Source: an uncultured Eubacteriales bacterium
GTDB taxonomy: Bacteria > Bacillota > Clostridia > Christensenellales > UBA1242
DNA length: 15,736 nt
Direction: 5' to 3'
Assembly (NCBI GenBank): GCA_900557645.1
Contig: USSZ01000024.1
Coordinates: 1 to 15,736 of the forward strand
Numbering within the stretch: the first letter of the stretch is position 1; each line of letters begins with the position of its first letter. Below, one piece after another: positions 5,921-11,223 of the stretch. The notes beneath the pieces were generated by a model, which worked only from the letters and a program-made list of their open reading frames with translations, was not told the origin of the DNA and did no database searches. The position numbers and the translations under genes were made by a program.

Positions 5921-6027
5921 TTCGTCATCATGCCGTCAAAAATGTAAAATTTTGTCGAATATTGGAAAATGTTTGTTTTTTATATAATTTAAAATTTTGT
6001 AAAAAAAAGATAAAATTTTACAAAATT
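5921..6027. promoter_or_regulatory. Divergent control region with 0A-box-like sites and an inverted repeat
   Basis: TGTCGAA at 5953-5959 (plus) and TGACGAA at 5927-5921 (minus) both fit the published 0A box TGNCGAA bound by Spo0A. Between this and the plus-strand promoter, AATTTTGTAAAA (5993-6004) and TTTTACAAAATT (6016-6027) form a 12-base inverted repeat spaced by 11 bases. The region lies between the RHH gene and the Spo0A-like gene, so autoregulation by either is plausible. Similar elements recur at 8051-8164. Confidence 0.5.
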
Positions 6028-6030
6028 AAT

Positions 6031-6058
6031 TTGTTTTAAATTTATAAAGATGTATAAT
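6031..6058 (+). promoter_or_regulatory. Promoter of the Spo0A-like gene
   Basis: TTGTTT (6031-6036), a 16-base spacer and TATAAT (6053-6058). Transcription should start near 6065-6066, that is at or next to the first ATG. Confidence 0.6.
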
Positions 6059-6065
6059 ATACTGC

Positions 6066-6470
6066 ATGGGGGAATATAACCTAATGCTTGAGAGAGATTA
6101 CAATTTATTTTTAGAAGAGAGATTAACTATTTATTTATTAATATTGAAGATAAGTCCGAATTTACGAGGCTATGCGTTTTTGAAAGAAGGAGTGAAAAAA
6201 ATTGTTGAAGATTCTACTAAAAAACATAATGTCAACAACAGGCTTTATAGTGAACTTGCAAGTGAATTTGAAATATCTCAAGATTTAATAGATAGGGCAA
6301 TGCGTCATGCTATTGATGTAAGTTATAAAAGAGGAGGAATAGTTGATTTTGAAAAACGTATGAAGATTGATTTTTCAAATGATAAACCTACCCCTAGAGA
6401 ACTCCTTTGCACGATGGCAGAAAAGGTTATGGTTGAAGTTAATATGTTAGGATTTAATAAGAATAAGTAG
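6066..6470 (+). CDS. Stand-alone Spo0A C-terminal (DNA-binding) domain protein
   Basis: Spo0A is the response regulator that starts sporulation; its C-terminal effector domain binds 0A boxes. This protein of at most 134 residues is that domain alone, with no phosphoacceptor receiver. Family marks in order are ISPNLRGYAFLKEGV (compare the Spo0A IGVPAHIKGYLYLREAI region), LYSELASEFEIS before the recognition helix, DLIDRAMRHAIDVSYKRGG matching the signature SRVERAIRHAIEVAWSRGN, and KPTPRELLCTMAEKV matching KPTNSEFIAMVADKL. Key recognition-helix residues (acidic, Arg, Arg, His) are kept. Without a receiver it should not respond to phosphorylation, so it is either constitutive or controlled by expression. 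Start: the ATG at 6066 would be leaderless; the in-frame ATG at 6084 has GGGGGA (6068-6073) upstream at a rather long spacing, and the domain is intact from either. Single-gene transcript with its own terminator, divergent from an RHH gene. Confidence 0.88.
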   Translation: MGEYNLMLERDYNLFLEERLTIYLLILKISPNLRGYAFLKEGVKKIVEDSTKKHNVNNRLYSELASEFEISQDLIDRAMRHAIDVSYKRGGIVDFEKRMKIDFSNDKPTPRELLCTMAEKVMVEVNMLGFNKNK

Positions 6471-6482
6471 AGAAGTTTAAAG

Positions 6483-6507
6483 ATGATAGTTACTATCATT
6501 TTTTTTA
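6483..6507 (+). terminator. Intrinsic terminator after the Spo0A-like gene
   Basis: ATGATAG (6483-6489) and CTATCAT (6493-6499) pair around TTA, followed by eight T. It begins 13 bases after the stop codon. Confidence 0.8.
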
Positions 6508-6579
6508 TTTTAATAGAATTTGAAAATTGAAAATATCTTAATAGAATTATAAAATAATAAAAAAATTTGGCACTTTTGC

Positions 6580-6608
6580 TTGATTTGTGAAAAGTAATAA
6601 TGTATAAT
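6580..6608 (+). promoter_or_regulatory. Promoter of lexA
   Basis: TTGATT (6580-6585), a 17-base spacer and TATAAT (6603-6608). The predicted start near 6615 falls inside the inverted repeat at 6611-6643. Confidence 0.8.
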
Positions 6609-6610
6609 AA

Positions 6611-6643
6611 AAACATAAAAGAACGCAGTGTTCTTTTATGTTT
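6611..6643 (+). promoter_or_regulatory. Long inverted repeat at the lexA start: probable LexA operator
   Basis: AAACATAAAAGAAC (6611-6624) and GTTCTTTTATGTTT (6630-6643) are perfect 14-base arms around GCAGT. The core GAAC-N5-GTTC resembles the gram-positive LexA box GAAC-N4-GTTC, but with one extra base in the spacer. It covers the predicted +1 region, the usual place for an autorepressor. In RNA it would fold into a strong hairpin ending one base before the GGAG ribosome binding site, so a post-transcriptional role is also possible. Confidence 0.65.
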
Positions 6644-6652
6644 GGAGATGAC

Positions 6653-7249
6653 ATGAAGATTTATAAAGAAGATATGTTAAATGATTTATTGAATTATGTT
6701 AAAACTTATCAGTATGAAAATGGCATAAGTCCTTCATATCGTAACATAATGAAACATCTTAACTTTTCAAGTTTATCTATTGTAAGTCGTTATTTGAAAG
6801 TATTATATGAGAGAGGACTTCTTGATAAAGATGAATTTGGAAAGATAGGTATATCAAAAAATATTGAGAAAAGTTCAACAATACTTGCCCCAATTGTTGG
6901 AACTGTAACATGTGGTTCTCCAATCTATGCACAAGAGAATATAGAAGGGATGTATCAGTTGCCGGTGGATATATTTGGTTGTGATAAACAATTTATTTTG
7001 CGTGCTCAAGGTGATAGCATGATTGATGCAGGTATTCAAGATGGTGATTTGCTGGTTGTTAAGCAAACGACAACTGCAGAAAATGGAAAGATAGTTGTTG
7101 CTTTACTTGATGATAGTGCGACAGTAAAAAGATTTTATAAAAATAAAAATGAAATTATTTTGCATCCCGAAAATAAAAATTATAAGGATATTATTACAAA
7201 AGAAGTTAAAATTTTAGGAATTGTAGAGCATAGTATTCACAAATTTTAA
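6653..7249 (+). CDS. lexA: LexA repressor (SOS regulator, S24 self-cleaving)
   Basis: LexA represses DNA-damage genes and cleaves itself when RecA filaments form. The 198-residue protein is full length. Residues 1-60 form the winged helix (YENGISPSYRNIMKHLNFSS, then SIVSRYLKVLYERGLL). The autocleavage site lies in VGTVTCGSPI, with Cys87-Gly88 in place of the more common Ala-Gly; UmuD also cleaves at Cys-Gly. The S24 catalytic pair is visible as Ser122 (GDSM) and Lys159 (ATVKRF). The start at 6653 is preceded by GGAG at 6644-6647; an ATG at 6638 in the same frame lies inside the operator and has no such site. The next gene's ribosome binding site overlaps the lexA stop (TAAGGAGG), so the two form an operon. 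It could be the host LexA or a phage LexA-like repressor; the complete LexA layout favours true LexA. Confidence 0.92.
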   Translation: MKIYKEDMLNDLLNYVKTYQYENGISPSYRNIMKHLNFSSLSIVSRYLKVLYERGLLDKDEFGKIGISKNIEKSSTILAPIVGTVTCGSPIYAQENIEGMYQLPVDIFGCDKQFILRAQGDSMIDAGIQDGDLLVVKQTTTAENGKIVVALLDDSATVKRFYKNKNEIILHPENKNYKDIITKEVKILGIVEHSIHKF

Positions 7250-7262
7250 GGAGGCAGGCGAG

Positions 7263-7451
7263 GTGAAACAAAAATTATTTTGTCCACATTGTGGCAGATG
7301 TCTTGGGGAATGTGATAGTTCTGATGATTCAAGCGATTGCAGAATTTTGATAAATAGACCTTTGCGTATGAAAAAGAAAAGTTTTATACATAATATGAAA
7401 TGTTTAAAATGTAAAAATGAAGTTTTTATATTAATGGAATTTAAAGATTAA
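7263..7451 (+). CDS. Small zinc-ribbon protein (Com-like)
   Basis: The 62-residue protein starts at a GTG with AAGGAGG (7249-7255) seven bases upstream. It carries CPHCGRC near the N-terminus and CLKC near residue 48, a two-knuckle zinc ribbon of the CxxC...CxxC type, with two extra cysteines between (ECDSS and SDCRI). This arrangement is close to phage Mu Com-like and other small phage zinc fingers, which bind nucleic acid, but the similarity is by pattern only. It is translated from the lexA transcript, so it should be induced together with lexA. A strong terminator follows 18 bases after the stop. The function is unknown. Confidence 0.75.
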   Translation: MKQKLFCPHCGRCLGECDSSDDSSDCRILINRPLRMKKKSFIHNMKCLKCKNEVFILMEFKD

Positions 7452-7469
7452 AAGATAGATTAAATAGCG

Positions 7470-7526
7470 AACCTAGCGTTCCATAAAAAATCGAAAGATT
7501 GTTTTATGGGTTGCTAGGTTTTTTTG
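7470..7526 (+). terminator. Long intrinsic terminator of the lexA operon
   Basis: Nested stems AACCTAGC/GCTAGGTT (7470-7477, 7513-7520), CCATAAAA/TTTTATGG (7481-7488, 7502-7509) and AATC/GATT around a GAAA tetraloop are followed by T residues. It is unusually long but otherwise standard. Confidence 0.88.
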
Positions 7527-7675
7527 TTGCCAAATAAAATTTTAATTTTAATTATTTTGCTTACTTATAAAAACATAAAACTATATTTAAATAGTTAAAT
7601 TTATATGCTTAAGTATTTGAATATCTATTGAGATTTTCTAAGATTAATAAAAAAAGAATCAATAATTTCAGCAAT
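7527..7675. other. AT-rich spacer, nothing recognised
   Basis: No open frame with a start signal, no RNA fold and no clear promoter is visible here. It separates the plus-strand lexA operon from the minus-strand tRNA-Leu transcript. Confidence 0.5.
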
Positions 7676-7699
7676 AAAAAAAACAGATGTCATCTGTTT
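7676..7699 (-). terminator. Terminator of the tRNA-Leu / RNA transcript
   Basis: AAACAGAT (7681-7688) and ATCTGTTT (7692-7699) pair around GTC. Read on the minus strand the stem runs into eight T (7683-7676). It is the first terminator after tRNA-Leu on that strand. Confidence 0.75.
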
Positions 7700-7726
7700 C
7701 ATTATATTTATTTTTAAAGTTTTGAA

Positions 7727-7795
7727 AGTGGAAGCCAAGCCTTAAAAATCTGACGATTTTATAAGGGAACTCACAATGTGTGTTCTCCTCCCACT
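7727..7795 (-). ncRNA. Structured RNA candidate downstream of tRNA-Leu, family unknown
   Basis: Read on the minus strand, the segment folds as a compact junction. The closing stem is AGTGGGAG (7795-7788) with CTTCCACT (7734-7727), with one G-U pair. Hairpin 1 is GAAC-A-CAC-ATT-GTG-A-GTTC (7785-7767). Hairpin 2 is CCTTATAAAATC-GTCA-GATTTTTAAGG (7766-7740), with a one-base bulge. A GC-rich single-stranded GCTTGG-like stretch lies next to the closing stem. A terminator follows 28 bases downstream. The region has no open frame and no promoter of its own that I can see, so it is probably cut from the tRNA-Leu transcript. I compared it by memory with SRP, 6S, T-box and common riboswitch signatures and found no match. 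The fold is visible; that it is a functional RNA is inferred. Confidence 0.45.
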
Positions 7796-7826
7796 AATTT
7801 ATGTAATTAAAAAAATATATGGTGTA

Positions 7827-7912
7827 TGGTGCCGAAGGTGGGAGTCGAACCCACATGAAGTTGCCTCCAACGGATTTTGAGTCCGTCGCGTCTGCCATTC
7901 CGCCACTTCGGC
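7827..7912 (-). tRNA. tRNA-Leu (anticodon CAA)
   Basis: On the minus strand the 86-base gene has acceptor GCCGAAG/CTTCGGC, anticodon stem ACGGA/TCCGT around CTCAAAA (anticodon CAA, reading TTG), a long class II variable arm with TTGGAGGCAACTTCA, T-arm GTGGG/CCCAC around TTCGACT, discriminator A and encoded CCA. The long variable arm confirms leucine. A consensus-like promoter lies at 7929-7957, and transcription probably continues through the structured RNA candidate to the terminator at 7676-7699. Confidence 0.97.
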
Positions 7913-7928
7913 AAATCAATGTAGATAT

Positions 7929-7957
7929 ATAATATCATAAAATAAAATTATTTTCAA
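7929..7957 (-). promoter_or_regulatory. Promoter of tRNA-Leu
   Basis: On the minus strand, TTGAAA (7957-7952), a 17-base spacer ending in TGA, and TATTAT (7934-7929), giving an extended -10 (TGATATTAT). Confidence 0.8.
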
Positions 7958-8050
7958 CTAAAATTAAAAATTTATAAATTAAAATTATGAAATTATTAAT
8001 TTTAATGAAGATATATTTTTTAATTTATTAAAGTTTTATTAGATTTTAAT

Positions 8051-8164
8051 TTTTGTCTATTTTTATAATTTTATGTCATAATTTGTCAAAATATGAAGAA
8101 TTTATGACGCATTTCGTCAATAAATTTTATTATACGACATATTTTTGTAAAAATTTTTACAAAA
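8051..8164. promoter_or_regulatory. Control region rich in GTCA half-sites, with a perfect palindrome
   Basis: This stretch upstream of the ArpU-like gene's promoter contains GTC-type half-sites at 8055, 8075, 8085, 8104-8119 (ATGACG and CGTCAA facing each other) and 8135-8138. TGACGAA on the minus strand (8119-8113) fits the 0A box TGNCGAA. A perfect 22-base palindrome at 8143-8164 consists of TTTTGTAAAAA followed by its reverse complement; the same half-site forms the inverted repeat at 5993-6027. The remaining intergenic sequence (7958-8050) is AT-rich with no other signal. Confidence 0.5.
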
Positions 8165-8189
8165 TGTTTCAATATTTTGGCAGTAAAAA

Positions 8190-8219
8190 TTGACTATAGA
8201 CAAAGTAACAAATTATAAT
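8190..8219 (+). promoter_or_regulatory. Promoter of the ArpU-like gene
   Basis: TTGACT (8190-8195), an 18-base spacer and TATAAT (8214-8219), about 26 bases before the ATG at 8246. The palindrome at 8143-8164 ends 25 bases upstream of the -35 box, a position suited to an activator. Confidence 0.75.
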
Positions 8220-8245
8220 CGCTATATGGCAAAAGGAGAAAGTAA

Positions 8246-8758
8246 ATGAAATCAAATTTATGGGCTAAAACAATTTTAAGTGTTTATAGATATTTAGAGC
8301 GTATAAGTGGTGCTATAGATAAAATGGTAGAAAGGCAAGCATTAAACTCTTATTATTATTTTAGTGGAAGTTCTATTGATAATGGTGTATTATCTGTTTC
8401 GAAAAGAATTATTGAATTAAGTGAAAGAAAGGTTCGACTTATTAACCTAAAAGTCTTAACAGAAAAGGCTTTAAAAGGGTGTGATAAAATATTAGGACAA
8501 ATTTTAATAGAAAAGTATATTGAAGGTGAGTCAAGTGATAATATTGCCGAAAGTTTGAGTTTATCACCTAGGACTTATTTTAGAAGACTTACTCAAGCAG
8601 AAGAACAATTTTTAAATAATTTAACATTGCAAGGATTTAATAGTAAAAAACTAAATTCCTATCTTGCAGAAGAAAAGTGGATTTTAGATGTTTATAAAAA
8701 TTTCAGTCGTAATAACGTTGAGAATTTTGAAGATATTGAACAGATTATGCAAATTTGA
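8246..8758 (+). CDS. Sigma-region-4-like regulator (phage ArpU/RinA/DUF1492 type)
   Basis: The 170-residue protein is mostly helical. It carries a C-central helix-turn-helix of the sigma-70 region 4 kind (ILIEKYIEGESSDNIAESLS, then SPRTYFRRLTQAEEQFLNNL, about residues 88-133). Its N-terminal half is a helical bundle with many basic residues (SKRIIELSERKVRLINLKVL). This layout and length are those of the ArpU/RinA-like late transcription regulators of Firmicutes phages, which act just before terminase genes. AAAGGAG is placed well before the ATG. The next plus-strand gene is indeed a large terminase (9645), but a minus-strand gene lies between them. Only 7 bases separate its stop from the stop of that convergent gene, and no terminator is visible. 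The assignment rests on pattern and context, not on a unique motif. Confidence 0.7.
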   Translation: MKSNLWAKTILSVYRYLERISGAIDKMVERQALNSYYYFSGSSIDNGVLSVSKRIIELSERKVRLINLKVLTEKALKGCDKILGQILIEKYIEGESSDNIAESLSLSPRTYFRRLTQAEEQFLNNLTLQGFNSKKLNSYLAEEKWILDVYKNFSRNNVENFEDIEQIMQI

Positions 8759-8765
8759 TTTTATT

Positions 8766-9560
8766 TTAATTTAACTCGCTATCATCAAACTCAAAGTAAT
8801 CTCCGTGATGTTTTTTCTTAATTTTAGGTTTTTCATTTAAGACTTTTTCTTTTAATAGAGTTGGTTTAAGAAGAAGATAAATAACAATTAAACAAGGAAT
8901 ACTTACTCCTATTATAATAAAAGTCATAGCAACAGCAGAAAGTTCATTTGGACTTTTATCGGTGCTGAATACAGGATTTTCAACTATTTCAAATGTTTCA
9001 TAATTATCTTGAATTTGCGAAAGTTGATCACAAAATACCGAATATACATATCCAAAAAAATTTTCTCCATTTTGAAAATTACAATATATCCATTGACTAG
9101 ATTTTTCAGGAATGGCTTCTTCTCCAATTTTATATCCATAGAATATTAAATTGCTTGTAAGGTAGGGTATTTCTGTCAGTTTAAAAGATTGGTTTATTGA
9201 TGGAGTAGAATATAGACCAATGCCATCAGGAGAAAAAATTCTAAATGTAGCATTTGCAAAAGGATTGACAGGAGTTCCAGACATAACATTTACTTGACTT
9301 TTTTTAACATAACCATAAACGTTTTTGTAAATTGCATAATAAAAATTTTCATTTGCATTATCAATTAATTTCACAAAATATGTGTTTGGTATTTCAAACA
9401 ATATTTTTTCAGATTCTTCAATAGGGTCTGAATAAAAATAAACATTTTCATTAGTAATTTTTGCATAATATGAGTTTTGAGCAAAAGATTCTGCTTTAAA
9501 ACAATTTAAGGCACTGCTAATAAATACGAAAAGTGAAGAGATAAGAAGCAATTTTTTCAT
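8766..9560 (-). CDS. Secreted-domain membrane protein with two SH3-like repeats
   Basis: The 264-residue protein has an N-terminal signal peptide (MKKLLLISSLFVFISSALNC onward, cleavage probably near residue 28, SFAQN). Two bacterial SH3-like repeats follow, about residues 31-94 (AKITNENVYFYSDP ... YGYVKKSQVNV) and 106-180 (FRIFSPDGIGLYSTPS ... FFGYVYSVF). A short linker leads to one membrane helix (about 208-232) and a charged cytoplasmic tail (KPKIKKKHHGDYFEFDDSE). The SH3 part should face outward and could bind peptidoglycan, which is known of the family in general; no enzyme domain is attached. There is no ribosome binding site before the ATG, and the predicted -10 box ends 6 bases before it, so the mRNA may be leaderless. 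It lies convergent to the ArpU-like gene and divergent from the terminase gene, so it is not part of any phage operon. Confidence 0.85.
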   Translation of the reverse strand: MKKLLLISSLFVFISSALNCFKAESFAQNSYYAKITNENVYFYSDPIEESEKILFEIPNTYFVKLIDNANENFYYAIYKNVYGYVKKSQVNVMSGTPVNPFANATFRIFSPDGIGLYSTPSINQSFKLTEIPYLTSNLIFYGYKIGEEAIPEKSSQWIYCNFQNGENFFGYVYSVFCDQLSQIQDNYETFEIVENPVFSTDKSPNELSAVAMTFIIIGVSIPCLIVIYLLLKPTLLKEKVLNEKPKIKKKHHGDYFEFDDSELN

Positions 9561-9566
9561 AAAATT

Positions 9567-9595
9567 ATTTTAAAATGTTTTGTTTTAGTATGCAA
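9567..9595 (-). promoter_or_regulatory. Promoter of the SH3-domain gene, leaderless geometry
   Basis: On the minus strand, TTGCAT (9595-9590), a 17-base spacer and TAAAAT (9572-9567). The ATG starts at 9560, six bases after the -10 box, where transcription itself should begin. Confidence 0.55.
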
Positions 9596-9644
9596 AGATA
9601 TTTTTGTCTAAAAGTAAGTTAATTTGGAGGAATTTGACAATTAA

Positions 9645-11075
9645 ATGAAAGATGAAAGATATAAATTATTGTTAGTTAAAAAGGAAATTGAAAAAAGAAA
9701 GACTGATGATTTTTTATCTAGATATAATAATGGGGAATTTGTCCATAAAAAGCAAATGGCTTTTCATAAATGCCAAAAGAAAAATAGATGGGTTTTTGGA
9801 GGAAATCGTTCTGGTAAAACTGAATGTGGTGCAGTTGAAACTGTTTGGCTTGCCAGGGGAATTCATCCATTTAGAGAAAATAAACCTATTACCTGTTGGG
9901 TTGTAAGTTTATCAAAACAAGTGCAAAGAGACGTTGCACAAAACAAAATATTGCATTATTTAAGAAAAGATTATATAGAGCAAATAGTTATGTGTAGTGG
10001 CAGGCAAGGGAGTGCCGATTATGGAATAATAGATTTTATATTGGTGAAAAATATATTTGGATCACTTTCAAAAATAGGGTTTAAAAGTTGTGATCAAGGA
10101 CGTGAAAAATTTCAAGGATCATCTTTAGACTTTGTTTGGTTTGATGAAGAACCACCTTATGATATATATCAAGAATGTAGAATGAGAGTAATGGATAGAC
10201 AGGGTTTTATTTTTGGAACAATGACTCCATTAAAAGGTTTGACATGGGTCTATAATGAAATTTATCTAAATTCAAATGATGATGAACAGGTATGGCACAT
10301 TGAAATGGAGTGGGCAGATAATCCCTATCTTAAAAAAGAAGAAATTGAACAAATGACAAAGACTTTATCAAGTGATGAATTACAATCACGTAGATATGGC
10401 AAGTTTATGCAATGTGGTGGACTTGTTTATAATGAGTTTGATGAAAATATTCATGTAATTGAACCATTTCAAGTGCCATTTGAATGGTATGATAACATTT
10501 CAATAGATCCAGGACTAAATAATCCTTTATCAGCACATTGGTATGCAAGGGATTTTGATGGTAATGTTTATGTAATTGCTGAACATTTTGATAAAGGTAA
10601 AGATGTATATTTTCATGCAGGAAAAATAAAAGAAATAAGTAAAAGACTAAATTGGCATTTTTTGAATGGAAGACTATCGGCTCTTATTGATAGTGCAGCA
10701 AATCAAAGGACACTGGCAAGCAGTAAAAATGTTGTTGAACTTTTTTATGAAAATGATATTTTGGTGAATCCTAAAGTAAATAAGGATATGTTTAGTGGGA
10801 TAAATGTAGTTAAAAGGTTTTTGAAAGATGGAGAAGGCAAACCTCATTTATTTATATTTAAAAACTGTGTTAATTTGATAAAAGAAATAAAATCTTATTG
10901 GTGGGGGGATAATGACTTACCTATAAAAAAAGATGACCATTGTTTGGACGAAATGAGATATTATTTGATGAGTATAAGCACAAATGATAATTTGAAAAAA
11001 CAAAAAGAAAAAAGTTTAGTGCAAAAAGATAAAGAAAAGTTAATAAAAAAATTGAAATATTCCATTTATAATTAA
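9645..11075 (+). CDS. Phage terminase large subunit (TerL), orphan
   Basis: TerL cuts concatemeric phage DNA and drives it into the capsid with ATP. The 476-residue protein appears complete. ATPase domain: adenine-motif region around KKQMAFH, Walker A GGNRSGKT (52-59), Walker B LDFVWFDEE (161-169, with the catalytic glutamate) and coupling motif GTMTP (191-195). RNase H-like nuclease domain: acidic residues in SIDPG (Asp288), LIDSAAN (Asp349) and DDHCLDEMRYY (Asp430, Asp431, Asp435). A lysine-rich tail closes it. The ATG at 9645 follows GGAGG (9626-9630) by 14 bases, longer than usual; in-frame stops exclude an earlier start. No small terminase, portal, protease or capsid gene is in the window: the next gene is a host-type surface protein and the previous one runs in the opposite direction. 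No clear terminator follows. The family assignment is firm; whether it still serves any phage is unknown. Confidence 0.93.
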   Translation: MKDERYKLLLVKKEIEKRKTDDFLSRYNNGEFVHKKQMAFHKCQKKNRWVFGGNRSGKTECGAVETVWLARGIHPFRENKPITCWVVSLSKQVQRDVAQNKILHYLRKDYIEQIVMCSGRQGSADYGIIDFILVKNIFGSLSKIGFKSCDQGREKFQGSSLDFVWFDEEPPYDIYQECRMRVMDRQGFIFGTMTPLKGLTWVYNEIYLNSNDDEQVWHIEMEWADNPYLKKEEIEQMTKTLSSDELQSRRYGKFMQCGGLVYNEFDENIHVIEPFQVPFEWYDNISIDPGLNNPLSAHWYARDFDGNVYVIAEHFDKGKDVYFHAGKIKEISKRLNWHFLNGRLSALIDSAANQRTLASSKNVVELFYENDILVNPKVNKDMFSGINVVKRFLKDGEGKPHLFIFKNCVNLIKEIKSYWWGDNDLPIKKDDHCLDEMRYYLMSISTNDNLKKQKEKSLVQKDKEKLIKKLKYSIYN

Positions 11076-11146
11076 ATAAAAAAAATTAAAGAAAAATATA
11101 AGAAAGTTGTCAATTTTTTTAAATTATAAAATATTTTGTAAATTAT

Positions 11147-11175
11147 TTGGAAAAATTATATTTATATGATAAATT
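11147..11175 (+). promoter_or_regulatory. Possible promoter of the surface-protein gene
   Basis: TTGGAA (11147-11152), a 17-base spacer ending in TGA, and TAAATT (11170-11175). The match is weak in very AT-rich sequence, but it is the best candidate before the AAGAAGGA ribosome binding site at about 11210-11217. Confidence 0.35.
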
Positions 11176-11223
11176 ATTATTAGTAATATATTAATTATAT
11201 TAATAATTAAAGAAGGATAAATT

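Noticed and set aside
7740..7795. 6S RNA or signal-recognition RNA identity for the structured segment
   Set aside because: The segment is about 70 bases rather than about 190, and the SRP GGTCAGG...GGAAGG core is absent; a faint GCCTTAAAA resemblance to 6S on the opposite strand is not enough, and that strand has no terminator.
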